A stretch of 64,000 nt of DNA from Rhodoblastus sp963727035 (GTDB lineage Bacteria > Pseudomonadota > Alphaproteobacteria > Rhizobiales > Beijerinckiaceae), in NCBI GenBank assembly GCA_963727035.1, contig CAVSEY010000009.1:18576-82575 (forward strand), written 5' to 3'. The notes under the pieces were generated by a model, which saw only the letters and a list, made by a program, of their open reading frames with translations, was not told the origin of the DNA and ran no database searches. Shown here in pieces: positions 27,786 through 36,900 of this stretch (its first letter is position 1; each line of letters begins with the position of its first letter). The translations under genes and the position numbers were made by a program.

Positions 27786-28378
27786 TGGCGAGCGGACCAC
27801 GCAAGACCAAAGCGCCGGCGCTTGCCGGCGCGCCCGGCGCCAAATCTTTCGCCGCTCCTGCCGCGAAGGCGCCTGTGGCCGAGACCCCGGTCAAGCCGGC
27901 GGCTCCCGCCGCGGTTGAAGCCCCGGCCAAGCCGGCGGAGCCGGTCGCCGTCAAGCCGGCGGAGCCGGTCGCCGCCAAGCCGGCGGAGCCGGTCGCCGCC
28001 AAGCCGGCGGAGCCGGTCGCCGCCAAGCCGGCGCAGGCCGAGAAGCCCGCGCAGGCCGAGAAGCCGGCCGCGGCCCATGCGGCCGGCGCATTGGAAAGTC
28101 CCTTTTTCTCCGTCGCCAGCAAAAGCCTCCAGGCTTTTTCAAGCAAGGCGATGGAGTCCTATCAGGCCAACGCCGCCGCCTCGGCCGAATATGTCCAGGC
28201 ATTGGCCAGCGTCCGCAGCGTCAGCGACGCCATCGCCCTGCAAAGCGAACATATGCGCAAGCAATATGAGACCTTGACGTCGCAGGCCAGGGAGCTTGCC
28301 GCGCTGGCCCAGCAGGTCGCCGCCGAAGCCGCGGCGCCGCTGATGGAGCAGATCGACAAGACCTTCAAGTCGCGTTGA
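27785..28378 (+). CDS. phasin-like protein with Lys-Pro-Ala-Glu repeat N-terminus
   Basis: 197 residues in two parts. Residues 1-100 are disordered and rich in Ala, Pro and Lys, with four 8-residue repeats of the type KPAEPVAA. Residues 100-197 form a phasin helical domain (SKAMESYQANAAASAEYVQALA, SDAIALQSEHMRKQYETLTSQA). The Lys-rich tail resembles DNA- or granule-binding tails of PhaM/PhaF-like phasins, so it might link PHA granules to the nucleoid; that is inference. It is translationally coupled to the first phasin. Confidence 0.8.
   Translation: MASGPRKTKAPALAGAPGAKSFAAPAAKAPVAETPVKPAAPAAVEAPAKPAEPVAVKPAEPVAAKPAEPVAAKPAEPVAAKPAQAEKPAQAEKPAAAHAAGALESPFFSVASKSLQAFSSKAMESYQANAAASAEYVQALASVRSVSDAIALQSEHMRKQYETLTSQARELAALAQQVAAEAAAPLMEQIDKTFKSR
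27929..28024 (+). repeat. four tandem 24-base repeats in the phasin-like gene
   Basis: Units start at 27929, 27953, 27977 and 28001; a partial fifth begins at 28025. The first differs from the others at one base. Each codes eight residues, so copy-number change keeps the frame. Confidence 0.9.
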
Positions 28379-28386
28379 ACGGATAA

Positions 28387-28407
28387 GGCGAGGCCTCCGG
28401 CCTCGCC
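28387..28407 (+). terminator. hairpin after the phasin genes
   Basis: Perfect 9-base stem GGCGAGGCC/GGCCTCGCC with a 3-base loop. It lacks a clean T-run (GCTTCGCTTC follows), so termination is likely but not certain. Confidence 0.6.
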
Positions 28408-28504
28408 GCTTCGCTTCCCCGGATGGAGAGCGAGGGGGCGTAAATTTTGAGCGCGCCGCTCTTGCGTTCGCGCGAGCGCCGCTATAGGTTCCGCCGAAAT
28501 TTCA

Positions 28505-28581
28505 GCCGCCATAGCTCAGTTGGTTAGAGCGCTAGATTGTGGATCTAGAGGTCCCCCGTTCGAGCCGGGGTGGCGGTACCA
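28505..28581 (+). tRNA. tRNA-His (anticodon GTG)
   Basis: A full cloverleaf: acceptor GCCGCCA paired with TGGCGGT, D-arm GCTC/GAGC, anticodon stem CTAGA/TCTAG with loop TTGTGGA, T-arm CCCCG/CGGGG with TTCGAGC, and an encoded CCA (28579-28581). Position 73 is A, position 72 is T opposite G1, and the base before G1 is A. So the usual G-1:C73 identity pair of tRNA-His is absent, as known for a clade of alphaproteobacteria with a matching unusual HisRS. Confidence 0.97.
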
Positions 28582-28802
28582 TTGAAATCAAAGGCTTACG
28601 GCAAATCCCGCACCGCGCGCAAAGGCTCGGCTCAAGGCAAGGGTATGCGTTGAGGTCTGCGGTTGCGCAAATCGCGCGCGCAATCGCCCATCGGTGAGCG
28701 CCTTTTCACGCTTCGCCCATCCCGGCTTGAACGGGACAATGTAAGGCGGCTCGCTCATGAACGCTGAGCGTCGATCGCGTAGTCCGCCCATCGTGCGTAA
28801 AT

Positions 28803-29312
28803 GTCGGACGGCAATTCGCGTCGCCGGCCTCTCCCGGAAATGCTGGACCAGCCGAGCCGTACATCAACTATCTTCTTGAGGTCGCCCATCTCGTCGCGGA
28901 GGCGACGGACGGCAAAGACCCCGATCTGGTCGTGGCGGCCCTCCTGCACGACGCCGTTGAGGATTGTGAAGCGCCATTGGAAATGATCGAAAGACGATTT
29001 GGAAAGGACGTGGCGCTGATCGTCGCCGAAGTGACCGACGACAAGCAATTGGACAAGGCCGAACGGAAACGTCTTCAGATTAAGAACGCCTCGCGCAAGA
29101 GCGCCCGCACAAAAATTCTGAAGCTGGCCGACAAATCCAGCAACCTCAGGGCGCTGGCCACCAGCCCGGCGGCGGACTGGTCGATCAAGCGCAGGGTCGA
29201 ATACCTGAAGTGGGCTGGTGATGTCGTCGAGGGATTACGCGGCGCGAACAAGTGGCTTGAGGAAAAGTTCGACGAAGCCGCCGAAGAAGCCGAGCGCTCG
29301 ATTGGATTTTGA
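28803..29312 (+). pseudogene. HD-domain (SpoT/MESH1-like) protein with broken 5' end
   Basis: The frame reads EPYINYLLEVAHLVAEATDG, then VVAALLHDAVED, the HD metal-binding motif of (p)ppGpp-hydrolase-like domains, then FGKDVALIVAEVTDDK and TKILKLADKSSNLRAL. Homology begins before the first possible start (GTG 28932) and the upstream frame has no ATG, GTG or TTG after the stop at 28758-28760, so the N-terminus with the first metal-binding His seems lost or frameshifted. Family members hydrolyse alarmone-like nucleotides; this copy is doubtful. Confidence 0.6.
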
Positions 29313-29355
29313 ACCGGCGTCGCCGGGCGATTGATGGCGGCGCTCACCGCAGAAA

Positions 29356-30024
29356 TCACAAAGTGCTGATGGTATGAATCGGCTTAGCCTGTTGATTGTC
29401 GAATATCGCCGCCGACAAAGCCTGCCCCCAACCGGCTCCAGTATCTACATTGCACCTATTGTCCCGTACTTCGGGCGTGATCTGAGCGGGATTGATCATT
29501 ATCGTCGGTGAATGACCATGGACGACGTATTTTGGGAACGGCCTTGGGTATCGAAGAAACTCATCCCTGATCCATAGGTGCGTATAGTCGTCTTGCTGGT
29601 CTAACGGAATTCGTGGCCTGATCCCGGCGTGGACATAGTAGCGTAACTCATCCTCATGGAAAGTCGGCAACGTTTTCATCCAGTCTTGCGCTTCCTCGAA
29701 CGACTCAGCAGACGCGAAAGATTTCTGCGTGCTGCCGCCGCCATTGAGCAGAAAATTTTGCTCTCCGATTGGAGATTCAGTGGAATCAATCATCAGTTGT
29801 TCGTGGTTGCCTCGCAGGCAAATTGCGCCAGCCTTCTGCATTGCGCGGACCTTGTCTATGACCCATTTCGAGTCCGGTCCCCGATCAACATAATCGCCCA
29901 GGAAAATGAATTGGACGGGCTCTCTGCAATTCACGGAAGATAGCCAGTCGTCAATCTTGGACAGCAATCGCCGCAGCTTATCCGCCATACCGTGGATGTC
30001 GCCGACAACGACGGTAAGACCCAT
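29356..30024 (-). CDS. metallophosphoesterase / PPP-type Ser/Thr phosphatase-like
   Basis: A calcineurin-like phosphoesterase of 222 residues from ATG 30024; the frame extends further upstream but homology starts with MGLTVVVGDIHG. Metal-binding motifs GDIHG, GDYVDRGPDS and RGNHEQLM are all present, as are the later His motifs (YVHAGIRP and VHGHSPT). It fits the bacterial PPP group that includes diadenosine tetraphosphatase (ApaH) and PrpE-like phosphatases. The substrate cannot be set. It faces away from the HD-domain gene. Confidence 0.85.
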   Translation of the reverse strand: MGLTVVVGDIHGMADKLRRLLSKIDDWLSSVNCREPVQFIFLGDYVDRGPDSKWVIDKVRAMQKAGAICLRGNHEQLMIDSTESPIGEQNFLLNGGGSTQKSFASAESFEEAQDWMKTLPTFHEDELRYYVHAGIRPRIPLDQQDDYTHLWIRDEFLRYPRPFPKYVVHGHSPTIMINPAQITPEVRDNRCNVDTGAGWGQALSAAIFDNQQAKPIHTISTL

Positions 30025-30284
30025 CTCAATCACCGATCCTTGAACCGCCCGCATTCGAGCCTTGACGGCCGTACGCCTGATGAAGCTGATTTCAACTGGC
30101 AAACGCTGGCGGCGGTCGCATGATCGTCGCCAGCGATTTTGCCGCAGCTCTGTTCGGGCTACGCCCTCCCGACGTCGCGGCAAAATCTCACAGCCCCGCG
30201 TTCAGCATAACCCGGCAGGAATCCACTTAATTTCCGCGGGGCGCTGTCCAAACAAGCGGCGCCAGCTCTGCGCTCGCTCATGCC

Positions 30285-31484
30285 TCACTCGTTTGTGGGC
30301 TGGACGCCGCCATGGTTTCGCGCCCCTCCCCCCTCGCGGGCGAGATGGCCGGCGACGAATTCATTCGTGTTGAGGCGCATCGGCCGCGTCCGGCCGTCAC
30401 GATAATGGCGTTTGAAGTACAGGGTGCGCGTCTTCGCGAAGAGTTTGCGCATTGTGTTGACGATGAAGCGATTGGCGGCGCCCGTTTCAGCCGCGAAGGC
30501 GTTGACGATGACGCAGTCACCCTCACGGCATTCGTCATCGCGCAGCCCGGCGTGGCCTTCGACCCACTGCTCCGCCAAGGCCCGCGTCGTCAGCGCCCAA
30601 CCGAGGAACCCCCGGACTCTCCGATCTTGATCGACGACGAAGAAAAAGTGCCCGCGGGCGACCTGATAGTAGAGGACTAGCGACCATTCGCCGAATTGAA
30701 GCCTGGCGAAGGCCGGCTTCTTACTGAGATATTCGACCGCCAGACCCAGGGCGGCCGCCGGGTCTTTCGGCCTCCATGCGCTGAGGACGACATTGTGTTC
30801 CATCCCCTTTCTGTCGTTGGCGGCAAGGGCTCGAGCGTCCGTCGCCGCCGAAGCGGCGGCAAATTCGCCGCCGCTCATCTGCTCCAGAGCGGCGAGATTG
30901 TCTTTCGCGACGGCGTGGTCGGGGGCGTAGCGAAGCGCCTCACGCATGGCCGCCTTGGCGCCCTCGATCGCTCCTTGGCGCCGCCGCGCGGCGCCGCACA
31001 AGACCCAAACGTCCGACCACTGGGGATGAAGCCGAAGCGCAGCCGCGAAGGCTCCTTCGGCGCGCGCTGGCTCGTTGAGGGCCATCAACGCCTGGCCGCG
31101 CGCCGAGTGGGCTTGCGCGAGCTGCGGCGCGAGCGCGCAAGCCTCGCCTGCGGCTCGAAGCGCGTCCTCGGCCTTGCCGAGCGCCAACAACGAGAGCGAT
31201 GCGTGCAGGAACGGCAATGGATTTTTCGGCAGGGATTTCTGCGCCCATTCGAGAGGCGCCAACGCCTCGGCATGGCGCCGCGCCGCTTGCAGCGCGATTC
31301 CAAGATCGAGCTGCGTCCGGGGATCGTCGGGACCGCACGCTCTGGCGCGGCTGAGAAGGTCGATCGCTTCCGCCAATTTGCCTGCGCGCAGACTTTGCAA
31401 CGCCCGCTCGCGCAGCGCCGCCGGCTCTCCGCCGTCTTCCGAGAGGGCCGGCCCTGTCGAAGGATTAGCTGCGTCGACGGTCAT
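30285..31484 (-). CDS. TPR protein with HlyC-like toxin-activating acyltransferase domain
   Basis: 399 residues. Residues 25-200 contain about five TPR units (e.g. LRAGKLAEAIDLLSRARACGPDD, YAPDHAVAKDNLAAL). Residues 235-385 resemble the toxin-activating lysine acyltransferases (HlyC): GHFFFVVDQDRRVRGFLGWA, then ECREGDCVIVNAFA (Asp region), ANRFIVNTMRKLF and YRDGRTRPMRL. I do not see the His that acts in HlyC at the expected place, so activity or the assignment is uncertain. It points away from a large secreted repeat protein at 33.9-39.5 kb, with two IS elements between. Confidence 0.6.
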   Translation of the reverse strand: MTVDAANPSTGPALSEDGGEPAALRERALQSLRAGKLAEAIDLLSRARACGPDDPRTQLDLGIALQAARRHAEALAPLEWAQKSLPKNPLPFLHASLSLLALGKAEDALRAAGEACALAPQLAQAHSARGQALMALNEPARAEGAFAAALRLHPQWSDVWVLCGAARRRQGAIEGAKAAMREALRYAPDHAVAKDNLAALEQMSGGEFAAASAATDARALAANDRKGMEHNVVLSAWRPKDPAAALGLAVEYLSKKPAFARLQFGEWSLVLYYQVARGHFFFVVDQDRRVRGFLGWALTTRALAEQWVEGHAGLRDDECREGDCVIVNAFAAETGAANRFIVNTMRKLFAKTRTLYFKRHYRDGRTRPMRLNTNEFVAGHLAREGGGARNHGGVQPTNE

Positions 31485-31619
31485 GTGTTTCCCGCCCGCC
31501 CAACCGGCGACGCCTCTCCTTCATTGGATTGCGTCGCAGAGTGGCCTGTCGATCGATAACAATCGCCAGCATTTGAAAGCAGTCGCGAACAGTCGTCAAG
31601 GCCGGTAGCGTCCACAGAC

Positions 31620-32986
31620 GTGGTGGAGATTTTCTGATTGAAGCCGGCGGGCGGAGCTCCGCTTAGCGGAGCCCGCCGGCGGGCCGGGGGCGGTCACCGC
31701 GTCCTCTTCGGTTATAGTCGAGTTGCTAAAGCTTGACCCAACCGAAACGAGGAAACGATGACCGACGACACAATGGCATTTCTTCATCAAATTCGCGAGC
31801 GCGGCGGGGAGGACCTGCTGAAGGATCTTGCCGAAGCGGTGTTGCAGAAGCTGATGGAATTCGACATCGAAAATCGGGTCGGCGCCGGGCGCTACGAGCG
31901 CTCGGACGCCCGCACGACCCAACGCAATGGCTATCGCGAGCGCGATCTGGAGACGCGGCTCGGCACGCTGGAGCTGAAAATCCCGAAGCTGCGCAAAGGC
32001 AGCTATTTCCCCGCCTTCCTGGAGCCGCGCAAGACCGCCGAGCGCGCGCTTGTCGCCGTCATACAGGAAGCGTGGATTTAGGGCGTCTCGACGCGCAAGG
32101 TCGACGATCTCGTGCAGGCGATGGGCATGTCCGGCATTTCGAAAAGCCAAGTTTCGAAACTTTGCGAGGACATCGACGAGCGGGTGAACTCGTTCCTCGA
32201 CCGCAAGCTCGAAGGCGACTGGCCCTATCTTTGGCTCGACGCCACTTATCTCAAGGTGCGCGAAAACGGTAGGATCGTCTCAGTCGCCGCAATAATCGCC
32301 TCGGCGGTCAACGCCGAAGGGCGGCGCGAAATCATCGGGCTCGGGCTGGGGCCATCCGAGGCGGCGGTGTTTTGGCTCGGCTTCCTGCGCTCGCTGGAAA
32401 GCCGTGGACTGAAGGGCGTCAAGCTCGTCATCTCCGACGCGCATGAAGGCCTCAAGGCGGCGATCTCGCAGGTCTTCAAGGCGAGTTGGCAGCGCTGCCG
32501 CGTCCACTTCATGCGCAACGCGCTCGCCCATGTTTCCAAAGCGCATCATGGGATGGTGTCGGCGGCGATCCGCTCGGTCTTCAGCCAGGAGGATCAGGCC
32601 GCCGCGTCACGGACCTGGCGGCACGTCGCCGATCAGTTGCGGGCGCGCTTTCCCAGACTGGCTGGCCTGCTGGACAACGCCGAGGCAGACGTCCTCGCCT
32701 TCATGGCGTTCCCGCGCGCGCATTGGCCGAAGTTGCACTCCACCAACCCAATCGAACGTCTCAATAAGGAGGTCAAACGCCGCGCCGACGTCGTCGGCAT
32801 ATTCCCCAACGAAGCTTCGATCAGGCGGCTCGTCGGCGCCATCCTGCTCGAACAGAATGACGAGTGGCAATTACAACATCGCTACATGAGCCTGGAGACG
32901 ATGGCCGGCCTCGCCGACGAAGCCGCCCCGCCGCCAAAAATCGCAGCCTGAAGAGGCGCCAGTGACCGCCCCTGAATTTCCACCAC
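31620..32986 (+). mobile_element. IS256 family insertion sequence
   Basis: One transposase gene between imperfect terminal inverted repeats: GTGGTGGAGATTTT from 31620 and the complement of GTGGTGGAAATTC at 32974-32986. A long hairpin (31643-31680, with a 4-base bulge) lies just inside the left end, where IS elements often block incoming transcription. I found no clear target duplication, so the exact outer ends may differ by some bases. Confidence 0.75.
31758..32951 (+). pseudogene. IS256 transposase with in-frame amber codon
   Basis: The single frame codes 397 residues apart from TAG at 32079-32081. The context EAWI-stop-GVSTRKVDDLVQAMG shows a Gln codon (CAG) turned into TAG. The N-terminal part has RNGYRERDLETRLGTLELKIP, the C-terminal part the DDE core: WLDATYLKV (first Asp), VISDAHEGLK (second Asp), and NPIERLNKEVKRRADVVGIFPN with the Glu. 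A later ATG (32112) cannot give an active enzyme because the N-terminal DNA-binding part would be missing. Confidence 0.92.
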
Positions 32987-33379
32987 CTTGACGGACGTGA
33001 TCTCAAGGCCGGGCTCCATGGCCGGCAAGGGATACAAAACTTCCGCCCGCGCCGGCGCGGTCCGACAAAGCGAAAAATGGTCGAGCACGGACGCGGATCG
33101 CAGCGAAATCGGCGTGGAAGACTCCGAATAATCGAAACTCAATGGTCATATTTCGCCAGCCGCCGCCCCTGCCGTTGACCTGGTGTGATTGCCCTGCACG
33201 AAGCAGCTTCATTTACAAACGAGAGAAAATGTGCGACCATAAACAGTAGAAATTGTATAATTGTATCGATAATTTTGGGGTTTATCAGGGATTTGTAGGG
33301 TGGTGACAGGGGGTTGACGTCTGCGGAAGCCGATCGCGATTTTGCTTCTGTGGGCCGCGAAGCAAAGACAAAGATGACG

Positions 33380-33757
33380 ATGAGCAAGTTTGAGAGCTTA
33401 AGTCAATCGAAATGGGAGCGCAAATAGTACGCGTTTTTTTCCGCGAGTTACGGAAGCATATCGGAAAAATTCGGCGAAAATTGGCGAAGCAGGATGAGAG
33501 CAAGGTGGAGGAGGGCGATTTGATGCCCGATCATGTTCCCATGATCTTGTCGATCACGCCAAAATATGCGGTGGGCCAAGGCATCGGATATATCAAGGGC
33601 AAGAGCGCGGTCCATTTGGTGTGTATGTAAAAGGCGAGCGTTTTTGCGCGCGCGGATTGTGTCGGCGGTCGGTCGCGACGAGAGGGTCGTTCCGGAATAC
33701 ATCAGGAATCAGGAACAAGAGAACCAGCGTCTCGATCAACTGATCGTCTGGCGCTGA
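33380..33757 (+). pseudogene. IS200/IS605 family TnpA relic, several frame breaks
   Basis: Three frames in order give one Y1 transposase: MSKFESLSQSKWERK then a stop (33380 frame), FRELRKHIGKIRRKLAKQ with EEGDLMPDHVPMILSITPKYAVGQ (33412 frame), and VGRDERVVPEYIRNQEQENQ to TGA 33755-33757 (33566 frame). The HUH motif of the family (usually HVH) is changed to HVP and the catalytic part is broken, so it is dead. Confidence 0.85.
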
Positions 33758-33758
33758 G

Positions 33759-33857
33759 GGCCACCTTCAGGTGGCCAGTTAACCGGGGACGCGTCAGCGT
33801 CCTCCTCCTGCCGCTTTGGGCGGCTCACATTTCAAAGCCCCCGGCTATACCGGGGGC
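33759..33857. repeat. hairpins at the right end of the IS200/IS605 relic
   Basis: Two perfect hairpins follow the transposase relic: arms 33759-33766/33769-33776 (GGCCACCT) and 33837-33844/33850-33857 (GCCCCCGG/CCGGGGGC, CTATA loop). Subterminal hairpins like the second are the recognition sites of Y1 transposases, so the element probably ended near 33860. Confidence 0.6.
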
Positions 33858-33942
33858 GAGTTGGCATTGTCTATGGCCCGGAACGCGGTCGGGAAACGCA
33901 GGAAATGTCAGCATAAATTAGCGTCAAAGGGGAGGGTGTCAG

Positions 33943-36900
33943 ATGTTTAAATTGTTCAACCCCCAGCAGTCTGATTCCAACGGCCAGGACGGTGACAATC
34001 CATCTCTTACCGGCCAGTTCAATCAAGCCGGCGATCAATCGTCGTTCAATTCTTTCGACCAGATCGGCGTGGATCCACTGTACTCGGTCCCGATGGCCTA
34101 TGGTGTCGCCGCGGGCGCGTTGGCGCCTTTCGGTTGGGGCTTCGGTCCCGCTTCATCGCCGGGGCTCGCATCCGCGGCTTCCGCTTCGCGATCGGTAAGC
34201 GCCGCCTCGGTGTCGCCGCCATCCATCGGCTTGACGCTGACGAGCGCTGGATCCGGGGCATCGGCCGCTGGCTCCGGGGGCGCGGCGAGCAACGCGGCGT
34301 CGAAGTCGTCATTCAGCGGCTCCTCTCAAATCGTGAGCAACGGCAGCAGCGCGATCGTCTTCGACAATACCTATACTGCAAATTGCACCCAATCCTATAT
34401 GAACTGCATCGTCGCTGCCGAGAGCCAGATCGAAAGCCTGTTCACCACCTTTAACGCAAAACAAGACACCATCGTTGTTACATTCGACGAGCAAAACTCA
34501 GGCAACAACGGCGTCGCCCTCGGCAACTCTTCCTTTGGTCACCTCTATAGTTACGGGACCTTGGCGAGCGCGCTCCAGACCGCCGCGCCAAACGACGTCC
34601 TGCCCTCGGACCCTTCGGGTGGAAGCTCGAGCTGGTACGTCCCCAACTCTTACGAAAGGATGCTGGGCCTTAATACAACCACCGGGTCCCCTGACCTCAG
34701 CGTCACGCTGAACAGCTATTACAACTGGTCCTTCGGTCAGGACGTCATCAATGGGGTCACCCACGAATTGTCCGAGGGCGGCATGGGCCGCATCGGCGGA
34801 CTCGGCGGCGCCGCCAGCCCGTTCGACAACACGGGCTATTGGGGCACGATGGATCTGTTCCGCTATAGCGCGCCGGGCGTTACAGACTACAACAATGGCC
34901 GGGACGGAACCACGACTTACTTTTCTCCCACTGGCTCGACGCTGTCCAACCAGGCCCTCCCCGCCAAAGGAGCGCCCACCCTTTCATACAATAACCAATA
35001 CAATTCCAACGGAACGGTCAACAACACCGGCGACACCGCCGACTGGACCCAACAATCCGTTTTCGGGTCGACCGGAACCGGCGAGACCCTGACTCTGACC
35101 CAGACCGAACTCGGGGTCCTGCAGGCGCTTGGCTGGACGCTCACGCTGACGCAGGACGTCGTCGCGACATCGGGGACTTGGGAGACCCCCGCCGACTGGA
35201 GCGCCGGCTCCATGCCGATCGAGGCGCAGGACGCTTACATCAACGGCGCGGACGTGACGCTCAACTCCAATGTGATCGTGAACAGCATCGCCACCAGCTC
35301 CGGCGCCATCCTCAGCATCGGCGACGCCGCGGCGACCACGTTGACTGCGGTCAGGGGGACGGATCTGAACACGGCGGACTCCTCCAGCGTCGCGAGCGGA
35401 AATCTCGGCGAGATTATCGTCTACACAGGATCCGCGCTACAAGTCGGTTATTTCAGCGACACATTCGACAATGGCGGCACTCTTTTCCTCGGCAAGGGCG
35501 CCGGCGGCAGCGGCGTCGGCGACCTCAACATCGCTGGCACGATCACCCTGAACGGTGGCGGCACGGTCACTTTGGGTCAGAGTGGCACCGGGGGAGACAT
35601 CCTGAACGCCTCGGACGGGAACGGCGGAGTGGTCAACGGCAGCCTGGTCAACGTGGACAACACGATCCAGACCCAATCGGGAAGCACCGGTCTGATCAAT
35701 CTCGGCCTCGGCTTCGACAATCAGGCAGGCGGCAAGGTGGTGTCCGCGAGCTTCCTTCAGATCATCGCCCCAACCTTGACCAATGAAGGCGCGATGACGG
35801 CCGACGCCGGCGCGACGCTCAATCTCAACGCGGACGGAGGCGCCAGCGGCTCCTTCGCCAACTCAGGCACAATGACCGCCGACGCGGGCGGGACGCTCGG
35901 TTTGGGCAGCGACGGCGTCACGGAAACGCTCACCAATACCGGATCGATCCTTGTCGGCCAGGGCGCCGTCAGCGGCAGCGCCGACCTCGCGATCGGCGGC
36001 AATCTCACCGTCGCCGGCAGCGGCGCCATCTGGTTCAAGGGCGCCGGCGCCAGCATCACCAGCGACGGCAGTCCGGCGACGTTCACCAACGCAAGCACGA
36101 TCGACGGGATCGCCTCCGGCCAGATTGGCGACGGCAACCTGACGTTCGACAACTCCGGCACGGCGGGCGCGTCCGGTTCGGGCGTCACGCTGACGATCAA
36201 CACCGGCGGCAATACCGTCCTCAACGCCTCGGGGGGCGTGCTCCAAGCCGAGAACAGCGCAACCCTGGCGATCGTCTCCAACGTCACTAATCAGGGGGTG
36301 ATCGACGTCGGCGCGACGAACTCGTCGTCAACCGGAACGGTCGATCTCGGCCAGGACGGCGGAACGGGATCGATGACGAATACCGGAGCGATCGCGATCT
36401 ATGCCGGAAGCGATCTCGCGATCAGCGGCGCCTACACCATCACCGGCAGCGGCACACTGTATTATAAAGGCGCCGGCGCCGACATCACCAGCGACGGCAA
36501 GGCGGCGGCGACGTTCACCAACGCCAGCACGATCGAGGCGCTCGCCTCCGGCCAGATCGGCGACCAAGGCATATTAGCGTCCAACGATCTGACGTTCGAC
36601 AATTCCGGCACTGCGGGCGCGTCCGGCTCGGGCGTCGCCCTGACGATCAACACGGGCGGCAACACCATCCTCAACACCGGGACGCTCGTGGCTGCAAACG
36701 GCGCAACCCTGGCCATCATCTCTAACGCCAACAATCAAGGTACGATTTCGGCGGGCACGTCTTCGTCGAGTTCGAACGGGGCATCGACCGGGACTGTCGA
36801 CCTTGGCCTGGACGGCGGCGCGGGGTCGATGAACAACACGGGGTTCGTCGATATTTGGGGAGGCAGCGACCTGGCGATAGGTGGCAATTACACGATAGCC

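Noticed and set aside
27929..28024. Possible CRISPR-like array
   Set aside because: Contiguous 24-base tandem repeats in frame within a coding gene, with no spacers.
28588..28791. Minus-strand small frame after tRNA-His (PPYIVPFKPGWAKR)
   Set aside because: No ribosome binding site and no recognised family; could be a fragment but not supportable.
31612..32994. Target-site duplication of the IS256 element
   Set aside because: The 8-9 bases outside the two inverted repeats do not match; exact ends are not fixed.
33003..33379. Short frames between IS256 and the IS200 relic
   Set aside because: Low-complexity, no ribosome binding sites and no recognisable motif; treated as IS-flanking DNA.
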